64,000 bases of DNA from Variovorax sp. SG517 (GCF_013376045.1 NZ_JABMJG010000004.1:434001-498000), one strand, 5' to 3'; positions 24,318 through 33,481 are shown, numbered from the stretch's first letter. Translations and numbers: made by a program. The notes: a model not told the origin generated them from the sequence alone.

Positions 24318-25084
24318 CATTGGGGCAGGGCCTGGGCCAGCGCCACATATTCGGCCACCGGCACTTCCTCGGCCCGCCGCTGGGTGTCGAAGTCGCCGGC
24401 GAAGCCCTTGTCCTGCAGCCACTTGCCCAGCGTGTGGCGCAGCAGCTTGCGGCGCTGGCTGAAAGCCACCTGCACGATCTCGCCCAGGAGCTGCGCATCG
24501 ACCGCCGGCGGCACCGCCAGCGGCACCATCCGCACCACCGCGCTGTCCACGCGCGGCGGCGGGTCGAAGCTCTCCGGCGGCACGAACAGCACGTTCTCCA
24601 TCTCGTAGCGCCACTGCAGCATCACGCTCAGGCGGCTGTAGTCCGAGGTGGCGGGCTTCGCCACCATGCGGTCGATCACTTCCTTCTGCAGCATGAAATG
24701 CTGGTCGGCGACCAGATGGGCGCAGCCCAGCAGATGGAACAGGATGGGCGTGGAGATGTTGTAGGGCAGGTTGCCCACCACGCGCAGCGGCTTGCCCGGG
24801 AACCTCGCGGCCAGTTCGGCGAAATCGACCTTGAGCACGTCGGACTCGACCACGTCGAGCTGCGGATGCCCGCGCAGGCGCTTGGCGAGGTCGCGGTCGA
24901 GTTCGATCACGGTGAGGCGGCCCAGCCGCTCCACCAGCGGCTGCGTCAGCGCCGCGAGCCCCGGCCCGATCTCGACCATGGCGTCGCCCGGCTGCGGCGC
25001 GATCTCGCGCACGATCGCATCGATGATCCCGCCGTCGGACAGGAAATGCTGCCCGAACCGCTTCCTCGCGATGTGCTGAGCCAT
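24317..25084 (-). CDS. rsmA: 16S rRNA (adenine1518-N6/1519-N6) dimethyltransferase
   Basis: 255 residues beginning [15 protein letters not shown], with SAM motif I ([11 protein letters not shown]), the acidic VIELDRD, and motif IV NLPYNIS, all diagnostic of KsgA/RsmA. It dimethylates two adjacent adenines in helix 45 of 16S rRNA late in 30S assembly. The open frame extends 30 codons upstream, but the conserved N-terminus starts at 25084. It follows surA with a repeat in the gap; in many proteobacteria pdxA lies between them, and it is absent here. Confidence 0.96.
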   Translation of the reverse strand: MAQHIARKRFGQHFLSDGGIIDAIVREIAPQPGDAMVEIGPGLAALTQPLVERLGRLTVIELDRDLAKRLRGHPQLDVVESDVLKVDFAELAARFPGKPLRVVGNLPYNISTPILFHLLGCAHLVADQHFMLQKEVIDRMVAKPATSDYSRLSVMLQWRYEMENVLFVPPESFDPPPRVDSAVVRMVPLAVPPAVDAQLLGEIVQVAFSQRRKLLRHTLGKWLQDKGFAGDFDTQRRAEEVPVAEYVALAQALPQ

Positions 25085-25121
25085 GCCGTCAAACCACCAT
25101 CGACGTGAAAGGGATGCCGTG

Positions 25122-25215
25122 CCAGGAACACCGCGGAGCCGGCTTTGCCGGGCCGCTGGTGTTGCCCCCTGCAAGGGGGTTGGCGAAGCGACACGAAGTG
25201 CGCGCAGCCTGGGGG
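25122..25215. repeat. dispersed intergenic repeat, copy A
   Basis: About 94 bases beginning CCAGGAACACCGCGGAGCCG, with a GCCGGCTTTGCCGGGC hairpin and a CCCCCTgcAAGGGGG hairpin followed by GGCGAAGCGACACG and ending GCAGCCTGGGGG. A closely similar copy (roughly 90% identical by eye) lies inverted at 44953-45048. It fills the surA-rsmA gap, has no coding potential, and is probably a small non-autonomous element. Confidence 0.75.
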
Positions 25216-25222
25216 TGTGCCA

Positions 25223-26632
25223 TCAGGACTGCGGTGGGTCGCGGTATTCGACGTAGGCGCGCGCGCGCACTTCCTGCACCCAGGTGGTGAAGGCCTCTTC
25301 CACGCGCTGTTCGCGCAGCGCGGCGCGCGCGGCTTCGCGCTGTTCCGACTGGCTGAGCTTGGAATCGCGGCGGCCCACCACCTGGATTAGGTGCACGCCG
25401 AAGCGCGACACCACGGGATCGCTGATCTGGCCCGGCGAGAGCCGGTCCATGGCTTCCTCGAACTCGGGCACGAACTGGCCCGGGCGCGACCAGCCGAGGT
25501 CGCCGCCCTGCTTGGCGCTGCCGTCCTGCGAGTTGTCGCGGGCGAGGCCGGCGAAGTCGGCCGTGCCGGCCTGGATGCGGCGCTTGAATTCGGCCAGCTG
25601 CGCCACCGCCTGGGCCGTGGTGCGCTTGGGGTCGTTGAGCAGCAGGATGTGGCGCACCTGGGTCTGGGTCACGGTGGCGTCGCCCGATCCGATCTGGGCC
25701 TTGGCCAGCACCTTGAGCACGTGGAAGCCAGCGCTGGAGCGCACCGGCCCGGCGATGCCGTTCACGGCGGTCGACTGCGTGGCCTCGACGAACAGCGACG
25801 GATAGCGGTCGGCGCTGCGCATGCCGATGGCGCCGCCATTGCCGCGGTCGGGCGAATCGGAGTTCTCGCGCACCAGCTTGGCGAAGTCTTCGCCGGAACG
25901 GGCGCGCTGGGCGATGTCCTGCGCCTTCTTCTGCGCGGCGGCCACCTGTGCGTCGGTGGCGTTCTCGGGAACGGCCACCAGCACCTGCGCGAGGTTCAGG
26001 TTCTCGAGCGCCGCGTTCTTGACGGAGGTGTTGCGCTGGTCGCGCAGGTATTCGTCAGCCTCGGCGTCGCTGATCTTGACCTTCGCCTCGACCTCGCGGT
26101 CGCGCAGGCGCGTGAGCAGCAGCTGGTCGCGCAGGTCATTGCGGAAATCCTGCTGCGCGATGCCTTCGGCAGCCACGCGGCGGCGCAGCTCGACCAGGCT
26201 GATCTCGTTCTGGCGCGCCACGGTCTGCTCGGCCTGGTCGATGGCCACTTCGTCGACCTTGATGCCGTTTTCCTTGGCGAGCTGCAGCTGCGCGCGCTCG
26301 GTGATCAGCCGTTCCAGCACGAGCCGCGTGAGCTCGCCGCGGGGAACGCGCTCGGCGTCGGGGTTCTCCTTGATCAGCCGCGACACGCGCGACTGCACGT
26401 CGGTGTTGGTGATCGGCTCCGAGTTGACCAGCGCGACGATGAACTCGGCCGAGCGCTGCACGGGCGGCGCCGCGGGAGCGGCGGCGGAGGGGCGCGCCGC
26501 CGGCGGCCCCAGGCGCGGGCCGGCGCGCATGATGTCGGTGATGCCGGTACCGGGACGATAGCCCTGCGCACCCGCGGTGGCGGCGATGGCCGCGAGACAG
26601 CCCAGGGTGATGATGGAACGGATGTGTTTCAT
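25223..26632 (-). CDS. surA: periplasmic chaperone/peptidyl-prolyl isomerase SurA
   Basis: 469 residues: a signal peptide (cleaved about AGA-Q23), a SurA N-terminal chaperone domain (about 60-200) and two parvulin-type PPIC domains (about 215-315 and 330-430; VRHILLLND and FAGLARDNSQDGSAKQGGDL in the second). It escorts outer-membrane proteins, including LptD, to the Bam complex in the periplasm. It is 21 bases downstream of lptD on the same strand, so co-transcription with its client is likely. Confidence 0.96.
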   Translation of the reverse strand: MKHIRSIITLGCLAAIAATAGAQGYRPGTGITDIMRAGPRLGPPAARPSAAAPAAPPVQRSAEFIVALVNSEPITNTDVQSRVSRLIKENPDAERVPRGELTRLVLERLITERAQLQLAKENGIKVDEVAIDQAEQTVARQNEISLVELRRRVAAEGIAQQDFRNDLRDQLLLTRLRDREVEAKVKISDAEADEYLRDQRNTSVKNAALENLNLAQVLVAVPENATDAQVAAAQKKAQDIAQRARSGEDFAKLVRENSDSPDRGNGGAIGMRSADRYPSLFVEATQSTAVNGIAGPVRSSAGFHVLKVLAKAQIGSGDATVTQTQVRHILLLNDPKRTTAQAVAQLAEFKRRIQAGTADFAGLARDNSQDGSAKQGGDLGWSRPGQFVPEFEEAMDRLSPGQISDPVVSRFGVHLIQVVGRRDSKLSQSEQREAARAALREQRVEEAFTTWVQEVRARAYVEYRDPPQS

Positions 26633-26653
26633 GGCGTCGCTCAGTCAGTCGTC

Positions 26654-29239
26654 TCAGTCGTAGTTGGTGAAGCGGCTCGGCGCTTCGCCCGGTTGGCGCA
26701 GGGGTTCGTAGCGCTGGATGTTCTGCCGCAGGGTCTGCATGGGGCTCGAGCCGATGCTGGAGAAGCCGACGAATTCGAGCTGGAACATGATGCGGGTGTT
26801 CGCCGTCACCAGGCCCGTGGTGGTGCGCTGCAGCACCACGCGCCCGATCCAGCAGCAGCCGTCGTACTCGAAGCCGAGCACGCCGTCGGTGAGCTTCTTG
26901 TCCTGCAGGCTGTAGTTGAGCCGGCCGACGGCATACCAGCGGCCGCCGCCCTGGCCCTTGCCGGGGCCGAGGTTCTTGCCCTTGTCGCCCCACAGGTCGT
27001 TGAGCGGCCACTGCCAGCCCACGTCGATCGACTTGTTGCCGTCGGTCGCCGTCGGGGTGCTGGGCGCCTGGTAGCGGAAGGCCGCGCTCAGGTTGTGGTA
27101 CGGCTCGGGGTTGTAGCGCGCGCTGATGGCCGAGCGCTCCGACTTGCGGGTGTCGGGGTTGTACTGGACGAGGGTGTCCAGGCTCCACTTGGGCGTCCAG
27201 TTGATGGTGGCGCCCAGCAGCAGGTCGCTCGCGCGGTCGGTCACCGGCGTGCCGCCGGGCAGCGTGACCTTCTGGTCGCTGAAGCGCAGCCGCTGCGCGA
27301 TGCCGAAGCGCGCGGCCTCGGCGCCGGTATCGGGGTCGATCAGGCGGGAGGTCACGCCCAGCGTGAGCGCGTTGGTGTCGGAGACGCGGTCGCCGCCGGA
27401 GAACGCGTTCTCGGTGTAGATGGTCGCGAAGCTGAAGTCGTTGGCCGCCGAGTCGTAGTTCGGCAGCATGCTCTGGTTGCGGTACGGCGTGTAGACGTAG
27501 TACGCGCGCGGCTCCAGCGTCTGGCGGAAGGCGCGGCCGAAGTAGCTGGCGTCGCGCTCGAAGGTCAGGCCGCTGTCGAGGCTGAAGGTCGGCACCGTCC
27601 GGTTGCTGGACGTCGGGAAGAAGTACAGCGAGTTCGGGTTGTAGACCTGTCCGTTGACGTACTGCACGCCGTTGAGCGTGAGCTTCGGAATGTCGGACTG
27701 CGGCAGGTAGTAGTTGTACGAGGCCGCGTTCAGGATCAGCTTGGGAATGACGTACGTGCTCGGCGTGATGAAGGGCCGGCTGATCGTCGCTACCGCCATC
27801 GCGCGGTCGCCGTCGGGCTGCGACTGCTGGTTGAAGTCGTAGCCGAGCTGCGTCGACGAGAGCCTGTTCACGCGGAAGCGCGTGTAGTCCAGGTTCAGCG
27901 CGACGTCGAAGCCGTGCCAGTCGTACTTGTTGTAGTTGGCCGTGATCTGCGGCATCCGGTCGTACGCGGGCACGATCGGCGACAGGTTGTACTGCAGGTT
28001 CTGGTACTTCAGCGCCCGGACCATGCCGCTCCAGTCGCCCTTGCTCCAGTTGAGCGACGCGTCGTTGGGCAGCTGGCGCTGCGCGAGCGAGGGCGTGCGG
28101 GTGAAGTCGCGCCAGTAGTCGTCGTCGCTCACCCGGTTGATGTTGATGTTGGCCGACAGCGAATCGAGGCCCAGCGCCTTGGCGTCGAAATCCTGGTGGT
28201 GGTTGAGCCACAGGCCCCAGCGCCGGGTGTTCTTGGGCGCGGGGGTCAGGCTGCTGGCTGTGATCTGCCCGTTGATCAGCTGCTGGAGCTGGCTGGCGCG
28301 CAGTTCGTTGTAGCGGTCGCCCACGAGGCGGTCGCTGCCCATCAAGTCGAAGCGGACGGTTCCCTTGTATTCCTTCTCGAGGTAGCGGAACTCGTTGCTG
28401 AAATTGATGCCGCGCTTGCTCATGATCGTCGGCGTGAACGTGGCGTCGCGGTTCGGCGCGATGTTCCAGTAGTACGGCTGCGCGATCTCGATGCCGTTGG
28501 TGTTGTCGATGCCGACGGTCGGCGGCAGCAGGCCGCTCTTGCGGTCGTTCGACAGCGGGAAGCTTACGCTCGGAATGGGCGGCGTCGTGATACCCATGAA
28601 GCTCAGGCGCGCGTTCTTCGCCACGCCCTCGTTCTCCTCGGTGTCGGTGGTGATCGAGGCCGCGGTCAGCAGCCAGGCGGGCATCCAGCCGGGGAAGTCC
28701 TCGCGGCGGCAGGTGGTGTAGGTGGCTTCGCGGGCGATCGACACGTTGGCGTCGACGAAGTCGATGCGCTTGGCCTCGCCGTGCGCCTCGTTCGCGAGGA
28801 ACTTGTAGCGCACGTTGTTGAAGAAGCCCTCGAAGGTCTCGAGCTTGAGCTGCAGCTCGGGGCCTTCATAGATGTTGCCGGCCTGGTTGACCCGCACGTT
28901 GCCGGTGGCCTTGGCGCGGTCGTCGGGCTGGTAGTACTCGAGCCGGTCGGCGGTGATGGACACCGCGCCGCGGCGCAGCGTGGCGTTGCCCTCGACCACG
29001 GTCTCGAGGTCGGGCCGGCCGGAGATGCGGTCGCCGGTGACCAGGCTGGGCATCTGGCTGCGGTCGGCGGGCGTCAGGGTCTCGGTCAGCAGCGGCGTGC
29101 GCTTCAGCGTGAGCGGCCCTTCGAGGTTGCCGGCCGGCTGCGCGGACGCGCCGTGCGCGTGCATCAGCGCCAGCGACAGGACTGCCAGCGGCAGCGGCGG
29201 CGGGCCGGAGCGCCGCGGGACGACACGACGTCGGCTCAT
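26654..29239 (-). CDS. lptD: LPS-assembly outer membrane protein LptD
   Basis: 861 residues: signal peptide (LAVLSLALMHAHGASA), an N-terminal OstA/LptA-like beta-jellyroll (about 60-200; GDRISGRPDLETVVEGNATL, LEYYQPDDRAKATGNVRV) and a C-terminal beta barrel (LptD C domain). With LptE it inserts LPS in the outer leaflet. The start at 29239 follows GGGAGG; the open frame runs 64 codons further without signal character. The cysteines TTCRREDFPG and GCCWIGRV are consistent with structural disulfides. Divergent from amgK and followed by surA. Confidence 0.96.
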   Translation of the reverse strand: MSRRRVVPRRSGPPPLPLAVLSLALMHAHGASAQPAGNLEGPLTLKRTPLLTETLTPADRSQMPSLVTGDRISGRPDLETVVEGNATLRRGAVSITADRLEYYQPDDRAKATGNVRVNQAGNIYEGPELQLKLETFEGFFNNVRYKFLANEAHGEAKRIDFVDANVSIAREATYTTCRREDFPGWMPAWLLTAASITTDTEENEGVAKNARLSFMGITTPPIPSVSFPLSNDRKSGLLPPTVGIDNTNGIEIAQPYYWNIAPNRDATFTPTIMSKRGINFSNEFRYLEKEYKGTVRFDLMGSDRLVGDRYNELRASQLQQLINGQITASSLTPAPKNTRRWGLWLNHHQDFDAKALGLDSLSANININRVSDDDYWRDFTRTPSLAQRQLPNDASLNWSKGDWSGMVRALKYQNLQYNLSPIVPAYDRMPQITANYNKYDWHGFDVALNLDYTRFRVNRLSSTQLGYDFNQQSQPDGDRAMAVATISRPFITPSTYVIPKLILNAASYNYYLPQSDIPKLTLNGVQYVNGQVYNPNSLYFFPTSSNRTVPTFSLDSGLTFERDASYFGRAFRQTLEPRAYYVYTPYRNQSMLPNYDSAANDFSFATIYTENAFSGGDRVSDTNALTLGVTSRLIDPDTGAEAARFGIAQRLRFSDQKVTLPGGTPVTDRASDLLLGATINWTPKWSLDTLVQYNPDTRKSERSAISARYNPEPYHNLSAAFRYQAPSTPTATDGNKSIDVGWQWPLNDLWGDKGKNLGPGKGQGGGRWYAVGRLNYSLQDKKLTDGVLGFEYDGCCWIGRVVLQRTTTGLVTANTRIMFQLEFVGFSSIGSSPMQTLRQNIQRYEPLRQPGEAPSRFTNYD

Positions 29240-29437
29240 CAGGCCTCCCGCCCGGCCATTCCGAGGGAAGCCGGCGACTCTCCCATGGAGAGCAGCGAGC
29301 GCACAAGGTGCCAAGCGTGGGGGCTTTGGGTCGTAGGCATCGGTTCGGAACGAAAGGTCGTCGGGGACGGCGCGGCAGGCCGGCGGGTTGCAGGGGCCGG
29401 CGGCGATCCGCATCGGCCGGGGGCCGGCCAAGGGGGA

Positions 29438-29464
29438 TTGCCGCGCCAGGCGGATTTGTAGAAT
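29438..29464 (+). promoter_or_regulatory. putative amgK promoter with very short leader
   Basis: TTGCCG (29438-29443) and TAGAAT (29459-29464) are 15 bases apart. Transcription would start about 29471, three bases before the amgK ATG, and no Shine-Dalgarno is present. The amgK message may be leaderless or nearly so. Confidence 0.45.
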
Positions 29465-29473
29465 CGATTATCC

Positions 29474-30571
29474 ATGACAGCACCCCCGCCCCCGGCCGCA
29501 TTGGCCCCAAGCCTCGCCGAACCCATTTCCTGGACCGATCCGCAGCGAGCCGAGGTGTTCAGGGCCTGGCTGGCGGCCGTCGCACCCGCCCACCGGCTGC
29601 TGCCCGAGACCGTGCGCCTGGCCTCCGCCGACGCGAGCTTCCGGCGCTACTTCCGCCTCGACACCACCGACCCGGCCGCGCCCACGCGCATCGTGATGGA
29701 CGCCCCGCCCGACAAGGAAAACAGCGCCCCCTTCGTCCAGGTGGCGCAGCTGATGGCCGCCGCCGGCGTGCTCGCTCCCACGGTGCTCGAATGGGACAGG
29801 CCCAACGGCTTCCTCCTGCTCGACGACCTGGGCCGTCAGACCATGCTGGACGTGATCGATCCGGCCGACCCGCGCGCCGCCCGCCCGCTCTACGACCAGG
29901 CCATCGACGCGCTGATCCGCTGGCAGCTGTCCTCGAAGCCCGGCGTGCTGCCGCCCTACGACCGGGCGCTGCTGGAGCGCGAACTGTCCCTCTTCCCCGA
30001 GTGGTACATCGGCCGCCACCGCGGCATCGCCGTCGAAGGCAAGCTGAAAGAGCGGCTCGACCGCAGCTTCAAGCTGATCGTCGAGAACAACCTCGCATCG
30101 CCTAGCGTCTACGTGCACCGCGACTTCATGCCGCGCAATCTGATGACAGGGAACGCGGCGGGCCTGGGCGTGCTCGACTTCCAGGACGCCGTCTACGGCC
30201 CCATCACCTACGACATCGCCAGCCTGATGCGCGATGCCTTCCTGAGCTGGGACGAGGAGTTCGTGCTCGACGTGACCGTGCGCTACTGGCAGGCGGCGCG
30301 CAAGGCGGGACTGCCGGTCGACGAGGACTTCGGCGCCTTCTACCGCGCGGTCGAATGGATGGGCCTGCAGCGCCACCTGAAGGTGGCCGGCATCTTCGCG
30401 CGCCTCACGCTGCGCGACGGCAAGCCCAGGTACCTGGCCGACACGCCGCGCTTCATTGCCTACATCCGCGCCACCGCCAGCCGCTACACCGAGCTGACCC
30501 CGCTCTCGCGCGCGATCGACGAGGTCGAGGGCAATTCGGCCATCACGGGCTTCGCCTACGGCCGTGTCTGA
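29474..30571 (+). CDS. amgK: N-acetylmuramate/N-acetylglucosamine anomeric kinase (AmgK-like)
   Basis: 365 residues of the aminoglycoside phosphotransferase fold: SADASFRRYFRL in the N-lobe, the catalytic loop VYVHRDFMPRNLM (Asp in HRD) and the metal-binding VLDFQDA. AmgK phosphorylates MurNAc and GlcNAc at C1 in the recycling route that bypasses de novo UDP-MurNAc synthesis and lowers fosfomycin sensitivity. Its position divergent from lptD is the usual one. Its normal partner murU (uridylyltransferase) is not next to it; rsmE follows after 69 bases. Assignment rests on family and locus. Confidence 0.85.
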   Translation: MTAPPPPAALAPSLAEPISWTDPQRAEVFRAWLAAVAPAHRLLPETVRLASADASFRRYFRLDTTDPAAPTRIVMDAPPDKENSAPFVQVAQLMAAAGVLAPTVLEWDRPNGFLLLDDLGRQTMLDVIDPADPRAARPLYDQAIDALIRWQLSSKPGVLPPYDRALLERELSLFPEWYIGRHRGIAVEGKLKERLDRSFKLIVENNLASPSVYVHRDFMPRNLMTGNAAGLGVLDFQDAVYGPITYDIASLMRDAFLSWDEEFVLDVTVRYWQAARKAGLPVDEDFGAFYRAVEWMGLQRHLKVAGIFARLTLRDGKPRYLADTPRFIAYIRATASRYTELTPLSRAIDEVEGNSAITGFAYGRV

Positions 30572-30640
30572 AGGAAAACTGAAAAAGCACCACGCTGTGA
30601 CGCCCGCGCAACGGTCGTTCGCAGCTATCGATTCCGTAGC

Positions 30641-31363
30641 ATGCCGCGCTTTCACTGCTCCGTGCCCCTGAGCGCCGGCGCCAGCCTCGCGCTGCCGTCC
30701 GGTGCCGCCCGCCATGTGCAGGTGCTGCGGATGCAGCCCGGCGACGCGCTCACGCTGTTCGACGGCACGGGCGGCGAGTACGCGGCCACGGTCGAGCGCA
30801 TGGGCCGCAGCGACGTCTCGGTGACGGTCGGCGCGCACCTCGCCGTGGAGCGCGAGGCGCCGCGTGCCGTGCACCTCGCGGTCGGCATGCCGGCGAACGA
30901 GCGCATGGACTGGCTGGTCGAGAAAGCCACCGAGCTCGGCGTGGCGAGCATCCAGCCGCTGGCCACGGCCCACGGCGTGCTGCGCCTGGCGGGCGAGCGC
31001 GCCGAGAAGAAGCGGGCGCACTGGGAAGCCATCGCGGTCGCGGCCTGCGAACAGTGCGGACGCAACCGCGTACCGGCGATCCATCCGGTGCAGTCCTTTT
31101 CCGCCTGGCTCGAAGCGCAGGGCGGCCCCGGCGCCCCGGCCGCGCGCCTCGTGCTGAGCCTCGCCGAGGGCACGCGAAGCCTCGCCGGCATGACCACGGA
31201 CGGGCAGGGCACGACCGTGCTGAGCGGCCCCGAGGGCGGACTGAGCGCCGCCGAGGAGCAGCAGGCCATCGCGCGCGGCTTCGCTCCCGTCACCCTGGGC
31301 ACGCGCGTGCTGCGCGCCGAAACGGCGGCGCTGGCCGCGCTGGTGTCCCTGGCCGGCCTCTAG
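30641..31363 (+). CDS. rsmE: 16S rRNA (uracil1498-N3)-methyltransferase
   Basis: 240 residues with the RsmE order: an N-terminal PUA-like domain (MPRFHCS, HVQVLRMQPGDALTLFDG) and a SPOUT/trefoil-knot methyltransferase domain (KATELGVASIQPL, EQCGRNRVP, SGPEGGLSAAE, LGTRVLRAETA). It methylates U1498 of 16S rRNA in the decoding region. The stop TAG lies inside a three-fold 10-base tandem repeat that continues past the gene. Confidence 0.95.
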   Translation: MPRFHCSVPLSAGASLALPSGAARHVQVLRMQPGDALTLFDGTGGEYAATVERMGRSDVSVTVGAHLAVEREAPRAVHLAVGMPANERMDWLVEKATELGVASIQPLATAHGVLRLAGERAEKKRAHWEAIAVAACEQCGRNRVPAIHPVQSFSAWLEAQGGPGAPAARLVLSLAEGTRSLAGMTTDGQGTTVLSGPEGGLSAAEEQQAIARGFAPVTLGTRVLRAETAALAALVSLAGL

Positions 31364-31384
31364 CGGCCTCTAGCGGCCTCTAGC
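31355..31384. repeat. 10-bp tandem repeat at the rsmE 3' end
   Basis: GGCCTCTAGC occurs three times head to tail (31355-31384), then degenerates. The first copy contains the rsmE stop codon, and each copy brings another TAG. This looks like slippage just past the gene end. Confidence 0.85.
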
Positions 31385-31510
31385 GAGCCTCCAGCCGCCG
31401 GACCGAAAGACCCGGAACGCCGTTCCGGTGAGTGTTTTCCGCAACGCGCGCGCGGAAAGCCTGGGAAACAATCGTTACTCCTTTAAAACAAAAGAAGGAC
31501 TTCCGAGCCC

Positions 31511-32869
31511 ATGCCCAAGTCGACCGGTCCGCTGCGCCTTGCTCCCCTGGTTCTTGCGGCGCTCCTGTGCGCCACGCAGGGCGCGTTCGCCCAGAGCACA
31601 GCCGTCGCGCCGACGCCCGCCCAGGTCAGCCCGGAGGTCGACCGCGCCTACACCCAGCTGATGGCCTCGCCCGCGATCCAGAAGCTGCTGGACGCGGTCA
31701 AGGCCGACCACGAGCGCTCGGTGGAAGACCTGAAGATGCTCACCGAGATCGAGGCGCCGCCCTTCAAGGAGCAGAAGCGCGCCGAGGCCTTCCTCGCGCG
31801 CATGAAGGCCTTCGGCCTGACAAGCGCGAAGATCGACGCCGAAGGCAACGTGGTCGGCGTGCGCAAGGGCACGGGTGGCGGCCCGAAGCTGCTGGTCTCG
31901 GCCCACCTCGACACCGTGTTCCCCGCCGGCACCGACGTGAAGGTGAAGGAGCGCGACGGCCGCCTCCACGCACCGGGCATCGCCGACGACACGCGCGGTC
32001 TCGCGGTGCTGCTGTCGTGGCTCAAGGTGCTGAACGACAACAAGGTGCAGACGGTGGGCGACCTGATGTTCGTCGCCAACGTCGGCGAGGAGGAACTCGG
32101 CAACCTGCGCGGCATGAAGGCGATCTTCCGCGACCACCTCGACATCGACGGCATGGTGGGGCTCGAGCCCTCGGCGCCCGGCTCGGTGCTGGTGCTGGGC
32201 ACCGCGAGCCATCGCTACGAGGTCACGTTCCAGGGGCCGGGCGGGCACAGCTTCGGCGCCTTCGGCCTCGTGCCGAGCGCCATCCACGGCATGGGGCGCG
32301 CCATCGCGAAGATCGCCGACATCCGCACGCCGAGCTTCCCGAAGACGACGTTCACCGTCGGCACCGTGGGCGGCGGCACTTCGGTCAACACCATCGCGCC
32401 CGATGCGCGCATGGCCATCGACATCCGCTCGGACGACATGGGCTCGCTGCTGGAAACCGAGAAGAAGATCCTCGCCGCCATCGACGAAGCCGTGGCCGAG
32501 GAGAACAAGCGCTGGAACGTGAGCACGCTGGGCGTGAGCGTCAGGCTCATCGGCGAGCGCCCCGGCGGCCGCACGCCGTCCGATTCGGCGATCGTCGAGG
32601 CCGCGGTCCGCTCGAACGCCGCCTTCGGCCACAAGACACTGCTGCGCGGCGGCAGCACCGATGCCAACGTGCCGATCTCGATGGGCGTGCCGGCCATCAT
32701 CGTGGGCGGCGGCGGCAAGGCCTCCGGATTCCATTCGCTGAACGAGTCCATTGACATGACAGATGCATGGAAAGGCGCGCAGAATTCGCTCGTCACCGTG
32801 CTCGGCCTGGTGGGCGTGCAGGGGGTCAGCCCCGCGCTGCTGGCCAAACGGACGGCGCGTACCAAGTAA
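31511..32869 (+). CDS. secreted M20 family zinc metallopeptidase
   Basis: 452 residues with a signal peptide (LVLAALLCATQGAFAQ) and an M20 fold: SAHLDTVF gives His132 and Asp134, GIADDTRG the bridging Asp159, and VGEEELGN the catalytic Glu193 and ligand Glu194. A dimerisation domain (about 235-345; GPGGHSFGAFG) is present. It resembles peptidase T or carboxypeptidase G-like exopeptidases and should act in the periplasm or outside the cell on short peptides or acyl-amino acids. The substrate cannot be read from sequence. Confidence 0.88.
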   Translation: MPKSTGPLRLAPLVLAALLCATQGAFAQSTAVAPTPAQVSPEVDRAYTQLMASPAIQKLLDAVKADHERSVEDLKMLTEIEAPPFKEQKRAEAFLARMKAFGLTSAKIDAEGNVVGVRKGTGGGPKLLVSAHLDTVFPAGTDVKVKERDGRLHAPGIADDTRGLAVLLSWLKVLNDNKVQTVGDLMFVANVGEEELGNLRGMKAIFRDHLDIDGMVGLEPSAPGSVLVLGTASHRYEVTFQGPGGHSFGAFGLVPSAIHGMGRAIAKIADIRTPSFPKTTFTVGTVGGGTSVNTIAPDARMAIDIRSDDMGSLLETEKKILAAIDEAVAEENKRWNVSTLGVSVRLIGERPGGRTPSDSAIVEAAVRSNAAFGHKTLLRGGSTDANVPISMGVPAIIVGGGGKASGFHSLNESIDMTDAWKGAQNSLVTVLGLVGVQGVSPALLAKRTARTK

Positions 32870-32886
32870 TTTGTCACGTTGCCAGT

Positions 32887-32910
32887 TCGAAAGTGGCGTG
32901 CCACTTTCGA
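32887..32910. other. perfect 24-bp inverted repeat upstream of yidB
   Basis: TCGAAAGTGGC and GCCACTTTCGA form perfect 11-base arms around GT, 60 bases before the yidB start and 18 bases after the M20 stop. There is no T-run. It could be an operator for a dimeric regulator or a transcript-end hairpin. Confidence 0.6.
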
Positions 32911-32969
32911 CTTACGGTCCGCGGCATTTAACAATGTTGGCGGTTCTGTCACACACCAAGGAAACAGCC

Positions 32970-33431
32970 ATGGGATTGCTCGATTCGGTACTCGGTCAGG
33001 TGCTCGGAGGCGCTGCGCAACAGCAGCAGCCGCAAGGTGGAGGCCTCGGCGGCTTGGGTGATCTGGGAGGCCTGGCCGGCGCGCTGGGCGGCCTGCTCGC
33101 CAACAACGGCAGCGTGGGCGGCCTCGGCGGTCTGGTCTCGAAGTTCGAGCAGGCCGGCATGGGCGACGTCATCGGCTCGTGGATCGGCAAGGGAGAAAAC
33201 CAGCCCGTCTCGGGCGACCAGCTGCAGAACGCACTGGGCAGCGACACCATCGCGAGCATCGCGTCCAAGCTCGGCATCAATGCGCAGACGCTGCTGCCGA
33301 TGCTGGCCACCATGCTGCCGGCGCTCATCGACCAGCTCACGCCGCACGGCAAGATCCCCGACCAGGGGCTGGGCAACCATGACGACCTGCTGGGCTCGCT
33401 CAGCGGTCTGCTGCAAGGCAAGCAGTCCTGA
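32970..33431 (+). CDS. YidB/DUF937 family protein
   Basis: 153 residues starting MGLLDSVLGQVLGG, typical of DUF937/YidB. A Gln/Gly-rich linker (about 15-45) is followed by a helical domain (KFEQAGMGDVIGSWIGKGEN, ISGDQLQNALGSD-like, LGINAQTLLPMLATMLPALI) and the end HDDLLGSLSGLLQGKQS. Function is unknown; members are abundant cytoplasmic proteins in proteobacteria. The start at 32970 has AAGGAAA upstream; earlier codons in the frame are a shadow of the peptidase gene. A strong terminator follows. Confidence 0.85.
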   Translation: MGLLDSVLGQVLGGAAQQQQPQGGGLGGLGDLGGLAGALGGLLANNGSVGGLGGLVSKFEQAGMGDVIGSWIGKGENQPVSGDQLQNALGSDTIASIASKLGINAQTLLPMLATMLPALIDQLTPHGKIPDQGLGNHDDLLGSLSGLLQGKQS

Positions 33432-33456
33432 ACCGGACTGCCTTCTCCAGCGTTCG

Positions 33457-33481
33457 AGCGCCCGCGAGGGCGCTTTTTTTT
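33457..33481 (+). terminator. intrinsic terminator after yidB
   Basis: AGCGCCC, GCGA loop, GGGCGCT, then eight T residues: a clean Rho-independent terminator 25 bases after the stop. Confidence 0.9.

Noticed and set aside
25391-29461. 1356-codon open frame antisense to surA and lptD
   Set aside because: Shadow of two well-supported genes; composition is typical of antisense frames (repeats of R, A, V, H).
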